Source: Channallabes apus (taxonomy: Eukaryota > Chordata > Actinopteri > Siluriformes > Clariidae). From it: a stretch of 64,000 nt of DNA. The stretch lies in assembly GCA_030522415.1 (NCBI GenBank), contig CM060121.1, positions 11,295,976 to 11,359,975 of the forward strand, given 5' to 3'. The notes under the pieces are model-generated. The model saw nothing but the letters and a program-made list of their open reading frames with translations, was not told the DNA's origin and searched no databases. Below are positions 27,786 through 36,846 of the stretch, in pieces. The position numbers and the translations under genes were made by a program. Position 1 is the stretch's first letter. Every line of letters begins with the position of its first letter.

Positions 27786-28891
27786 AATTCAAGCCGCCTG
27801 TTCATTCAACCTTTCTGATCCCTCCTCCATATCATGCTGACATAGAAACATCAGCATCTAACCAACAAATAATTGAGAAAATTTATCCTAATTTGAATCC
27901 CACTAATCCTTTTGTGAGCTGCCCATCTGTGCCTGTCTCTCCCGTACCCACAAAACCGCGCTCACCTTCGTTGGAAGTGTGTGCCTCAGGAAAGGGAAAG
28001 ACTCCCAAGAAGGTGTCAGGACGAACTCCTGACAGCCCTCTTTCGGATGATCCCGAGGATACTAATGGTGAGGATTTTGATAACTCAGACGATGAAGGTC
28101 CGGATGAGAGGTCTCGCCCCAAACCTCGACAAGAAAACACAGCGTTTGTTTTCTTTATGGGACCAAAGGGTCCAAAAATCCTTCCACCATCCGTAAGCAC
28201 GCTGAAGGACATTATTAAGATGCTCCCTTCTCCGAACAATCCTTTGCATTTTGTTGATATGCTGATAAAGGCTTCCAGGCACTGTCAGCTGGTGGGTGCG
28301 GATTATCGCTTTATTTTGCAATCGGTTTTGGGAGATGGGTACTATGAGGCTGATTTAATAAAGACGGTAAAATGTTTAGATCCTGAAAAAGACAGATGGA
28401 CTGTAGTGGTGAAACATGAAGACGTAGAGGGAGGGGGGAGACGAAAAAAGAAGGAATATGATTTTCTTTGGGGTAATTCTAATGAGGCTATGAAACTTTT
28501 AAAAGATGAGCTAACTACTTATCTTCTTGCACGTCAACAAGCTAGTCAGGATCTGTCACAAGTAACTAATTGTAAACAAGAAAAGAGTGAGACCACGTCC
28601 AGGTTTCTCGAGAGGTTTCGAGAGACCTGGACCCTTTTGGGTGGTATGCCCCTCCTTGAAGAAAACCCTAACCCACTTTTCCTTACCACCTTCCTGAATA
28701 ATTGTCGACCAGAAATCATGAAGATTTTAAAGTTTCAATTGTCAGACCGTTCTACAACGACTATTAAAAAATTAGGTGAGCGTGTGAGAACACTGGAAGG
28801 AGATGGTATTTTAGAAAACAGACAAGTGGCATGTTTGTTTGTGGAGAGTGAAGGACACAGAGGTGGAAAAAAAGGGGGGTGGAGGAGGTAG
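27786..28891 (+). pseudogene. retroviral gag, late-domain and capsid region
   Basis: Downstream of the transposon the frame continues without an ATG of its own. A PPPY motif (27821-27832) matches the late-budding motif that sits between matrix and capsid in gammaretroviruses. A proline/serine/acidic linker follows, then a capsid-like region with ETTSRFLERFRETW near 28590-28630 resembling the retroviral major homology region. The transposon plus its TA duplication is 1,620 bp, a multiple of three. The frame closes at TAG 28889-28891, after an A7G6 run where the frame changes. Confidence 0.8.
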
Positions 28892-29198
28892 AGGAGGCCG
28901 TGGACGAGGTAGAGGAGGTCTGCAGGGTCAGAGTGCACCCCGTAGATCTGGTTATTGTTATTATTGTTATAAAGAAGGTCATTGGGCTCGTGAATGTTGC
29001 ATGAAGGCCCTTGATGAGGGACGTAGTGGACAAAATGTGTACAATCGATTGAATGATGATCAGTGGCATGATGCTAATAAGGTGTTTTCTCCTAATCCTT
29101 CACAGCAGCCACCACAGCGAGTACAACCACATCAACAGCAGCAGCAATATAGACCCAATCCCTTCTCAGGGATGCAGGTAGGAGCATATGATGCATAG
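28870..29198 (+). pseudogene. retroviral gag, nucleocapsid region
   Basis: In the next frame: a glycine/arginine-rich stretch, then one CCHC zinc knuckle, CYYCYKEGHWAREC (28956-28997), then a glutamine-rich tail ending in TAG at 29196-29198. The change of frame relative to the capsid region falls in the A/G homopolymer at 28867-28879, most simply a single-base indel. The zinc knuckle is intact and would bind RNA. Confidence 0.8.
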
Positions 29199-29200
29199 GG

Positions 29201-30001
29201 ATGCCCGCAGAGTTCCAGCCCCTTTGTACTTTCGAGTCACCTCAGGTTAATGAGTTGCCCTTTGTAGAATTGTGTTTAGATGGTTCTGTATTCTCTTTTT
29301 TGGTGGATACGGGAGCTACAATGTCGTCTTTAGGTCGTGATTATGAGGGACCGCTCTCGAATAAAAGTATTAGCTCTGTGGGAATTGAAGGGGTTGCTCA
29401 ACGAAATTATTTCACTCCTCAGGTAACTGTAACATGTCCTTTAGATAAGGGAATTCATTTCTCTCATCGTTTTGTCTGTATGCCTGATTGTCCTATTAAT
29501 CTGCTAGGACGCGATTTAATGAGCAGACTACACATGTCCTTGACTTTTTCTGGCGCAAAACTCACTGTTGAAGTGCCCGATTCAGTTCCTTTTTCCCACC
29601 TCACAAATATGCGTGTAAATAATTGTTTCCTTTCTTCACAGAACAGCTCTATTCCTGCTGCCCTTCAATGTGTGCCGAGCAGTCTGTGGGCTGAACATAA
29701 GGATGAGGTGGGGTTAGTACACTGTGTTCCTTATGAAGCTAAATTAAAACATTTGCAACCTGTGTACATCAAACAATATCCACTCTCCGAGGCCAAGGAC
29801 TCAGGAATAGATGAAATTTTAAGCTCATTGCTCAAGCAGGGCGTTGTTAAACCATGTGTAAGTTCTTATAACACACCTGTTAATCCAGTACTGAAACCTG
29901 ATGGTACGTGGAGATTTACACAAGATTTGAGAAAAATAAATGACATAATTATCCCTGTAGCACCTGTTGTGCCTGATGTGCTTTCTTATCTAAAACTTTA
30001 G
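29201..30001 (+). pseudogene. retroviral protease and truncated reverse transcriptase start
   Basis: Aspartic protease with LVDTGAT (active-site DTGA at 29306-29317) and a GRDLM segment near 29507-29520, then the N-terminal fingers of reverse transcriptase (PVNPVLKPDGTWRFTQDLR, about 29878-29935). The frame ends at 30001, where sequence from the reverse transcriptase start is joined directly to sequence of the connection region, so the palm with its YxDD motif is missing. By family comparison about 200 residues are gone. This enzyme cannot work. Confidence 0.85.
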
Positions 30002-30840
30002 ATGCTGTGGCACAAGGTTTGCCTGCCTGTCTCAGGGCTGTGGCTGCCTGTGCGGTGGTGGTACAAGATGCTGAAAAGATTGTTCTCTCTCATCCTTTAA
30101 TTTTGTATTCTCCACATCAGGTTAAACAAGTGCTGCAAAACATTCAAACACAACACATGATGGCTCAGAGACGGTCTGGGTATGAGATTATCCTGTGTTC
30201 TACAAGTAACTTAGAGGTAAAAACCACCTCTTCTTTTGACACCCTCGGATATGCTCTGGCACGCTTGATCAATGCACAGGACGACACGCTAGTAGATATA
30301 GATCATGACTGTTGTTCAGAGATTATTCACTCCACTAGTATACGTCCTGATCTATCTTCTACTCCATTGACAATTGGTGACACTCTGTTTGTAGATGGTT
30401 CCTGTTCAAAACCATATGATGGGAAATTTCTCTGTGGTTATTCTGTGTGTGCACTGCCAGATATAACCATTGAAGCTTACTCTCTCCCTTTCTCATCTGC
30501 TCAGGCAGCTGAACTTTTTGCTCTAACTCGTGCATGTGTTCTTTCTGAAGGAAAAGATGTCACTATATACACTGATTCTCGTTACGCTTTTGGTATCGCT
30601 CACGACTTTGGCCGCATCTGGCAATCCAGGGGTTTTCGTTCTGCTGAGGGTAAGCTAATTTCTCATTCTTCTCTTGTTCAGAATTTAATAGACGCATGCC
30701 ATCTACCTAGTACTCTCGCTATTGTAAAAACTAAGGCTCATTCTTCTGGTGACTCTATGGAAGTGCGAGGGAATTCGCTAGCTGATCGTATTGCTAAAAA
30801 ATACGTTTGTGCCTGCCGTCTCATTGTCTTACGTTCCTCG
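30001..30840 (+). pseudogene. retroviral RT connection and RNase H region
   Basis: Begins with a connection-like segment (GLPACLRAVAACAVVVQD), then RNase H with LFVDGSC, AAELFALTRA, YTDSRYAFG and GNSLADRIAKK, giving the D, E, D, D metal-binding set. The domain looks intact but is separated from any polymerase core by the deletion and frame change at about 30000. The frame then drifts off into the integrase region near 30810. Confidence 0.82.
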
Positions 30841-31838
30841 TGCGCGAGTTCCACGGTGTTACACATCGTGCACGAAGGGGGGTTAAGGAAGATATGAAAA
30901 AACTCTTTTGCATAGTTAACATGCTTGGAACAATAGATTTATTAATATCTAGATGTTTGGTTTGTGCTCAGAATAATGTGACAAAGGGTTTAGGTAAACA
31001 CGAAAGTCTTCTGTTACCTACTGCTCCGTTTGCAGAGTGGCAAATTGATTTTACACATACAGTATGCCTGCATGTGGCCCATTCAAATATCTTCTGGTTT
31101 TGGTAGACAAGTTTTCAAGGTGGGTGGAAGCTTTCCTGTGTGCTCGAGAGAATGCAAAGGTGGTGACCCGAGTCTTAGCGAAAGAAATAATACCTCGTTA
31201 TGGCGTTCCTCATGCTATTGGATAAAGGAACACCTTTTACATCACAGGTAACACAGAATTTGTGTAAATATCTTTCACTGTCCTGGCATTTTCACATTCC
31301 TTATCATCCACAGTCATCAGGTATAGTAGAAAGAACAAATAGGACACTGAAAGAAAAACTGACTAAAGCAATGCAAACTATGGGGAGTAAAAACTGGGTT
31401 GATCTGTTACCTGCTGTTCTAGCTGAAATGAGAATGACACCAAGAAAAGATGTGCACATGTCACCACATGAAATTATATTTGGCAGACCCTTTCCCGTGC
31501 CATGGAGGAAAGGTAAACCCGCGATAGGAACAACTGATCTTGATGTACATATTGCTGAATATTCTGCTGCTCTAATAGATACTCTGAACAAACATTATGA
31601 ACAAATTGCTAATGTGACTCCAGTACCCTCAACAAAACCCACACATCCTTTTAATGTGGGAGACACTGTTCTGGTAAAATCTTTGACCCCCAGAAAACTG
31701 GGAGATTGTAAATATGACGGACCAGCAGAAGTAATCGCAATTACTCGTACTGCTGTCCTAACTAATCTTTTTCCACAGTGGATCCATGCTACTAGGCTGA
31801 AGAGATGTCCTGTCGGCGTGAGATCAAAAGATGAATAA
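30807..31838 (+). pseudogene. retroviral integrase in broken frames
   Basis: Three frames share the integrase. The first (to 31106) has the zinc-binding H-H-C-C pattern (FHGVTHRARR then SRCLVCAQ) and the first catalytic aspartate in EWQIDFT. The frame changes at about 31100 and again at about 31215. The last part (31200-31838) carries the second aspartate (DKGTPFTSQ), the glutamate in GIVERTNRTLKEKL, and the SH3-like C-terminal domain (FNVGDTVLVKSLTPRK and WIHATRLKR). The catalytic residues are present but split over frames. Confidence 0.82.
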
Positions 31839-32529
31839 ATGTTTGTGTATTATTATCTTTCTTTCTCTGTGATTTTTTTTGTTTCCTAGCCTGAAGACGT
31901 GCTGCAGTGATGACCAACCCGTGACGTGACACAGAGGGATTGTCTTGGGTAGCCACGGGACGACTTCACTTTTGCTATTAGTTTACCATTCCTGGTGGTG
32001 TCTTAGCGCCTCGTAAGGTGGGACGAGTGCAGATTGGGCGTGCCCGCACTCTGAGCACTGTAGCGTCAAGAAAGGAATTAGTTCACCACTAGTAGTTATT
32101 TATATTGTTGACATTGTGAACAAGATTTTCCACACACACGAGTTTACACTCAACCTGTTATATCTCTGTGTATTCTTTTGGTCACACTTCATTCTGTAGA
32201 GTTTATAGAACAGCACTTGGAGTATGGTGGTAACCTCTCCTGCCTTAGAATGAAGTTTCTTTTTGTCCTCTTAATCTTGAATGAGAGATTGTTGTACATA
32301 GTGCAACTTCATCCACATGATAATGTTTTTTGGCGATTCGCTAATTGGACCGCTAAGCGATATACCAATGATTCAGACCTGTTGTGTCTTTTAGGTCCAT
32401 GCATTCGCTGTGGGCAAAATCTTTTGTATAAGTATGTTTCAGGTTATGTTCCTGTGCCGCGTCTGATGACCTATTATCCGCCGTCGACTTGAAAGCTCAG
32501 AGTTTTATTCAACAATGTTTCTTATGAAT
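31839..32529 (+). pseudogene. remnant of retroviral env region
   Basis: About 690 bp remain where env would be, far too short. The only longer frame (32178-32492) has a hydrophobic stretch from MKFLFVLLIL at about 32250, then FANWTAKRYTN with a potential sequon, compatible with the start of an envelope surface protein, but nothing resembling a transmembrane subunit follows. Assignment rests mostly on position. Confidence 0.5.
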
Positions 32530-32542
32530 AAAAGGGGGGAAC
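32530..32542 (+). promoter_or_regulatory. retroviral polypurine tract
   Basis: AAAAGGGGGGAA followed by C, immediately before the TGTAGGG start of the 3' LTR. Confidence 0.85.
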
Positions 32543-32963
32543 TGTAGGGAATATTTGATTTTTAGTATGTTTCATGATTTTCTGTGTGCGTGAGAACAGA
32601 ATGTTACTTCTTTCTCTTACCTCGACACAAGCTGCACTTTCAATAAACACATCCTATAATAGTTTATGTTAAAGGTCGTAAAACTGTTGAACGCTCGTAA
32701 ATGCAGAGCTACTCCCAATTTTATGTTCTTCTTTACCTTATCTTTTCTAAACATTCCTGACCAGATGTAAACACTCCTGCACCCACCTTTTCTTGGTTCT
32801 TTGTGTGTGTGCGTATATATACTCCTGTCTTCCACAATAAACTTTGAACGTCTCACTAAGCACGGACTTGTGTATTATTGAGGGGTTCCCTGGCCAGGCG
32901 GGAAGCAAAATACAGGCTGAGCACTGACTAGACGGGGTCTAGCAAATACAAGAAATCCTTACA
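32543..32963 (+). repeat. retroviral 3' LTR
   Basis: 421 bp, from TGTAGGGAATATTTGA to TCCTTACA, with the same promoter-like and AATAAA signals as the 5' copy. It is followed by the CCTAC duplication at 32964-32968. Confidence 0.92.
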
Positions 32964-33270
32964 CCTACCCTGTCATCCTGTGAAGCCACTGGCTGCGGAG
33001 AGAAGCCAAAGAACAGATACAGATGAAACTGAGAAAGAAAACAGTGATCAATGTCACATGGCAATATTGGTAGCACAGGAGTTGGGAAAAAACCATACTC
33101 CTGTCATAGGTCTCAGATATTGAGGAGACAAGCAGTAACTGAATTCTTTTTAGCATTTCTTTTTCATTGGAAAAAAAAGCAAGGAGTGGGGATATTTTGA
33201 TAATGTTGTCTGTTTTGGACACTACATTAATTAACTATTATAAGTCTGGAAAGAAAAATGTATAATCCTA
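32964..33270 (+). pseudogene. duplicated SRL terminal exon fragment, part 2 (C-terminus and 3' UTR)
   Basis: Continues the SRL copy after the provirus: the last codons ending NRYR, the stop, and 3' UTR up to the equivalent of about 14388. Differences from the parental gene are few: a C to T in the second-last arginine codon region, a short deletion after TGTCACATG, and scattered substitutions. The right border is abrupt (TGTATAATCCT then AAGAATATC). Confidence 0.88.
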
Positions 33271-33274
33271 AGAA

Positions 33275-33397
33275 TATCATAGTATAACATGGTGTGTGAA
33301 GGCCTGGGGCTGGACCTGGTTGACTTGCCATAAGTCTCCATGGATGGAACCATGAGTTCTGCCCTCTACCAGAAAATTCTGAAGGAGAACGTCCGGT
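33275..33397 (+). pseudogene. Tc1-like relic, inverted relative of 17003-17127
   Basis: Reads MSSALYQKILKENVR-like on the plus strand near 33350-33397, preceded by CATGGTGTGTGAAGGCCTGG. The whole segment is nearly the reverse complement of 17003-17127, including parts that are not transposase. Confidence 0.65.
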
Positions 33398-33415
33398 AAA
33401 TGCTGTGAAATGCTT

Positions 33416-33645
33416 CACCTGAACCGAGGAAAGATAATTATGTTTGATTATGTTTAGTTAGTATAAATAGCCTGACTGAATCCCAGTCAGGCGTCGATCT
33501 TTAGTTGTTGTAGTTAAGTTTGTGTTGGGAATAGTCTTTATGTTTCTTTTATTAAATAAAGACTGTTATTTGAACCGCCAGCTCGCTTCCTCTGCGTTCA
33601 TGCCACGCACACATACCCGACACAGAAAACGGAAGGAACGTGACA
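33416..33645 (+). repeat. 5'-truncated LTR fragment related to the element at 34859
   Basis: Aligns with the last 240 bp of the 362-bp LTR of the 34859 element: CACCTGAACCGAGG, TATAAATAGCCTG (TATA at 33462-33468), AATAAA at 33555-33560, a conserved ATG segment encoding MPRTHTR, and the end GGAACGTGACA. It is clearly diverged, so it represents an older or sister subfamily. The first 120 bp and internal region are missing. It interrupts the repeat matched at 24514-24688. Confidence 0.85.
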
Positions 33646-34858
33646 GCAGCCCACCACATCCCACATCATAATACATTGGCTCAGGTGGACATACATTTTT
33701 AAAACTACTTACTAGTATAAAATTATAACACAATACAAAAACGTAAAAAAAAAGTATCACTGAACATATATTGGGTCATATTTGTAAAACAAAGAAACAA
33801 AGAAAAGAACAATAAGACAAACAACAAAAAAATACAAGATTTTCAGTGTCCAGTAGCACCAGTCTCACAGAGACCCAGGAGGCTTATAAACAGTTTGACA
33901 GCAAAATGAGACATTCTGGCAGTATTGTGATTTTTTTATTTATACATTTATTTATATATTTATTTATTACATTTAAAAGATGCAAGACAATACGGCCAAA
34001 ATGTATAATTTACAGACTGTTAGAAAATATTCTGTTCCTTGTCTCTTATTGAGTCACAAGGGTGTTAAAAAGCATTCATCATTCAAAGTTATTCATATCA
34101 GTGTAAAGTTACATATCAGTCATACATACAGTACATATAAACAATCTGACTACGTACGTACATGTGCAGTGCCATGAAAAAGTATTTTCCCCTTACTGAT
34201 TTTTTTTGCATATTTTTCACACTTGTATGGGTGGAATTTCACCTAAACACTTTATGAGGAAAAGACAAATTGGCCTTTTTGTTTGTGAGATATCATGAAC
34301 ATTTCACAGGGGGTATCATCGTGATGCAGTGTTAGATATACTGTACCACTCATCAGTGTAAGCTGAAAGTCCAGCAGAGATGATGAACTAGTGCCTGCTG
34401 ATGATGACCAACACGTCTCCCCTGAACTACCAGAGCCAAGTGAAAAGAATCACAATCAACCTGAACAGGTAAGCTGGAATAAAATCAGTAGCATTAACTC
34501 GTGCTAGTAATTATTATGGTAGTCAATATTAATTGAAAAATAAAATTTCTCAGCATTATTTCGAATTAATAATGACATAATAATTAAAATAAGTAACTAG
34601 TTTACTAGCTAATGCTGCTACTGATTTTATTTCAGCTTACCTGTTCAGTTTTATTGCCATTCTTTTTAAAATATTGTCTTTGAGTTTTATATGTTGTTTG
34701 TCTTGATTTCCTTTCCTTTGTTTCTTGTATTGTGTTATATTTTATACTAGTAACTGGTGTGCAGAAATTTATCTCTGCATTAATGAGCCAATGTATTATG
34801 ATGTGGGCTGCTGTGGGCCAGGAAGTCCAGGGCCACTTTTTGGTCCCAGTCCACCCGT
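33646..34858. repeat. inverted-repeat-rich non-coding interval
   Basis: 33650-33830 and 34640-34815 are imperfect inverted copies (CATCATAATACATTGGCTCA on the left, TGAGCCAATGTATTATGATG on the right). Nested inside, 34470-34500 and 34620-34660 pair through GAACAGGTAAGCTG and its partner. A Tc1-type terminus (CAGTGCCATGAAAAAGTA) starts at about 34168 and decays by about 34300. No gene found. Confidence 0.6.
34854..34858. repeat. target site duplication CCCGT, left
   Basis: CCCGT precedes the 5' LTR and is repeated at 37197-37201 after the 3' LTR. Confidence 0.93.
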
Positions 34859-35220
34859 TGTAACGGTTAACCCCTAGAGGGCGCCTAACGCCCGTGTATG
34901 TTTTTGAGTTGTAGTTTTGTTTAGTTCTAGTTTCACTTCATTTCCCAGTTTGCACCTCGGTCAGGTGACGTAGAAGCTCACCTGAACCGAGGGAAGTTAA
35001 TTTGATGTTTGTTTATGTGTAATTATAAATAGCCTGGCTGGACTCCAGTGAGGCGTCTAGCAACTGTTCAGTTACGTTTAGTTTGTGTTGGAGTGATCCT
35101 GGTTTTTGTTTATGTTTTTGGAAAATAAAAGGACTTTGTGAAACCGTCAGCTCGCCTCATCCGCATTCATGCCGCGCACACACACCCGACGCAAACACGG
35201 TAAGGGGAAGAAACGTGACA
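34859..35220 (+). repeat. 5' LTR of the 2.3-kb element
   Basis: TGTAACGGTTAACCCC to GAAACGTGACA. TATAAAT at 35024-35030; the predicted transcript start about 30 bp later coincides with GTCTAGCAA (35055-35063), complementary to the PBS. AATAAA at 35124-35129. An ATG at 35169 lies inside the LTR and opens a frame crossing into the body. Confidence 0.93.
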
Positions 35221-35465
35221 GATTGCTAGACCTAAAAAGTGGCATGGCGGAGGTTTTTTCCCCTGAACAATTTTTGGGGGGGCGCTGGTACGATCTCGCC
35301 CGAGCTGGCGGAAAGGCGGAAGGACAGCGAGGAAGAGATGTTTTGCGGCTGGATTTACAGCGGGCTGGAAGACGAGGAGGAGGAGATGTACCGCAGCTGG
35401 GAATACAGCTTGCTGATGGAGCAGGAGGGGCTGCTGGAGGACAGCGAGGAGCACGGCGAGATTGA
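35169..35465 (+). CDS. LTR-initiated N-terminal frame of the 2.3-kb element
   Basis: A 98-codon frame starting MPRTHTRRKHGKGKKRDR inside the 5' LTR (U5), running through the PBS and continuing to MAEVFSPEQFLGG before meeting a seven-G run at 35276-35282. Beyond the G-run the amino acid character becomes frame-noise-like, while the neighbouring frame carries the conserved acidic protein. So the natural product may start here and move frame at or near the G-run, either through a one-base indel in this copy or by frameshifting. A second ATG in the same frame is at 35244. The related LTR fragment at 33416 encodes a similar basic start with synonymous changes and an in-frame length difference, which supports real coding. 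Strongly basic; could bind RNA. Confidence 0.45.
   Translation: MPRTHTRRKHGKGKKRDRLLDLKSGMAEVFSPEQFLGGRWYDLARAGGKAEGQRGRDVLRLDLQRAGRRGGGDVPQLGIQLADGAGGAAGGQRGARRD
35223..35231 (+). promoter_or_regulatory. self-priming-type primer binding site
   Basis: TTGCTAGAC begins two bases (GA) after the LTR. Its reverse complement GTCTAGCAA is at 35055-35063, 31 bp downstream of the start of the TATA box. Spacing and design are the same as in the chromovirus at 19440. Confidence 0.6.
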
Positions 35466-36846
35466 GTTCTGGCAGAGCCGGGATAATTCCAGGTACGCCG
35501 AGGAGGCGGGGATGGAGGAGGTGAACGTGACGGAGAGTGAGAGGATGGCGGGACATGGCTGGAAAGGCAGCGGGTTCGCCGTCCGGCGCACGCCCTGGAG
35601 GGGTGTGACAGCCGAGGGAGAGACGGGAGAGTGCTACAGGCAGTGGGCGGAAGACAACGAGGAGCGCATCGGAGACCTGCGGGAGCAGGTGGTGCGGCTC
35701 CAACAGTTGCTCGTCCAGGTTCGGGAGAGCCAGGCTGTAGTCCCGGAGGTCCTCCCTCTCGCGGACCCGGACGACATGCTCCCCATTCCGCCACTGCCTG
35801 GGATCGGCGCAGAGAATTACGCGCCGCAGCGGGAAAGCGTCATTCTACCGCCGCCTCCAGACTTCGAGGACAGCGTGCTAGCGTGTCAGCAGCAGCTGTC
35901 CGACGCACCCGTTCTGCCGCCACCTCTCGGCTTCGAGGACAGCGCGCTAGCGTGTCAGCAGCAGCTGTCTGAAGCACCCGTTCTACCACCGCCTGCAGAC
36001 TTCGAGGACAGCGAGCCAGCGTGTGAGCAGCCGCTGTACGACGCACCTGTTCTGCCGCCGCCTTTCGGCTTCGAGGACAGCGAGCCAGCGTGTCAGCAGC
36101 CGCTGTACGACGCACCTGTTCTGCCGCCGCCTTTCGGCTTCGAGGACAGCGAGCCAGCGTGTCAGCAGCCGCTGTACGACGCACCTGTTCTGCCGCCGCC
36201 TTTCGGCTTCGAGGACAGCGAGCCAGCGTGTCAGCAGCCGCTGTACGACGCACCTGTTCTGCCGCCGCCTTTCGGCTTCGAGGACAGCGAGCCAGCGTGT
36301 CAGCAGCCGCTGTACGACGCACCTGTTCTGCCGCCGCCTTTCGGCTTCGAGGACAGCGAGCCAGCGTGTGAGCAGCCGCTGTACGACGCACCTGTTCTGC
36401 CGCCGCCTTTCGGCTTCGAGGACAGCGAGCCAGCGTGTGAGCAGCCGCTGTACGATGCACCTGTTCTGCCGCCACCTTTCGCCTTTCAGGACGACGTAGA
36501 GCCGTCGTCGAGCGTCGTGCACGCTCCAGAGCCGTCGTCGAGCGTTGAACCAGCTCTGCAGCCGCCGAGCACGTCTCCAGCGCGTCGGCAGCCGCCGAGC
36601 ACGTCTCCAGCGCGTCGGCAGCCGCCGAGCACGTCTCCAGCGCGTCGGCAGCCGCCGAGCACGTCTCCAGCGCGTCGGCAGCCGCCGAGCACGTCTCCAG
36701 CTCAGCAGCCGCTGAGCATGCCTCCAGCCCCGTCACCCAGCCTCCTGGACAGGAGGCGTAAGGTAGAACATTGGGTTGGGTGTCCGGGGCCTCCGGTGAT
36801 GCTCCGGGAGGAGCATTTTTTGGAGGGGGGGTTATGTAACGGTTAA
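35338..36846 (+). CDS. acidic coiled-coil / proline-rich tandem-repeat protein of the 2.3-kb element
   Basis: 502 codons from the first ATG in this frame (the open frame extends upstream to about 35239 without an ATG). Order: acidic, aromatic-rich N-terminus (EDEEEEMYRSWEYSLLMEQE); a likely coiled coil near 35655-35735 (EERIGDLREQVVRLQQLLVQ, leucines and valines at heptad spacing); a proline-rich linker; nine 23-residue repeats of the form DAPVLPPPFGFEDSEPACQQ plus PLY; four and a half 10-residue QPPSTSPARR repeats; and a short tail ending in the LTR edge. No zinc knuckle or enzyme motif. I do not recognise a family. Position just after the PBS and the coiled coil suggest a Gag-like packaging or assembly role; that is inference. 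Confidence 0.7.
   Translation: MFCGWIYSGLEDEEEEMYRSWEYSLLMEQEGLLEDSEEHGEIEFWQSRDNSRYAEEAGMEEVNVTESERMAGHGWKGSGFAVRRTPWRGVTAEGETGECYRQWAEDNEERIGDLREQVVRLQQLLVQVRESQAVVPEVLPLADPDDMLPIPPLPGIGAENYAPQRESVILPPPPDFEDSVLACQQQLSDAPVLPPPLGFEDSALACQQQLSEAPVLPPPADFEDSEPACEQPLYDAPVLPPPFGFEDSEPACQQPLYDAPVLPPPFGFEDSEPACQQPLYDAPVLPPPFGFEDSEPACQQPLYDAPVLPPPFGFEDSEPACQQPLYDAPVLPPPFGFEDSEPACEQPLYDAPVLPPPFGFEDSEPACEQPLYDAPVLPPPFAFQDDVEPSSSVVHAPEPSSSVEPALQPPSTSPARRQPPSTSPARRQPPSTSPARRQPPSTSPARRQPPSTSPAQQPLSMPPAPSPSLLDRRRKVEHWVGCPGPPVMLREEHFLEGGLCNG
35833..36495 (+). repeat. 69-bp coding tandem repeat, nine copies plus a partial
   Basis: Unit of 69 bp (23 codons), so copy number can change without altering the frame. 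The first three copies are diverged and the following six are almost identical, alternating only between TGTCAGCAG and TGTGAGCAG at one place, which signals recent amplification or homogenisation. A partial tenth copy diverges at FAFQDD. Confidence 0.95.
36559..36708 (+). repeat. 30-bp coding tandem repeat
   Basis: Four identical 30-bp units (CAGCCGCCGAGCACGTCTCC then AGCGCGTCGG) plus a diverging fifth, encoding QPPSTSPARR. The length is again a multiple of three. Confidence 0.95.
36822..36831 (+). promoter_or_regulatory. polypurine tract of the 2.3-kb element
   Basis: GGAGGGGGGG, then TTA, then the TG of the 3' LTR. Confidence 0.75.

Noticed and set aside
28867..28879. Programmed frameshift site in retroviral gag
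   Set aside because: Capsid and nucleocapsid are normally in one frame in this group, so a one-base indel in the A7G6 run of a defective copy is simpler.
35840..36736. 298-codon open frame on the minus strand and several others over the 2.3-kb element
   Set aside because: They are shadows of the 69-bp and 30-bp repeats, whose length is a multiple of three and GC-rich, so all frames stay open. The plus-strand frame fits the LTR, PBS and PPT orientation.
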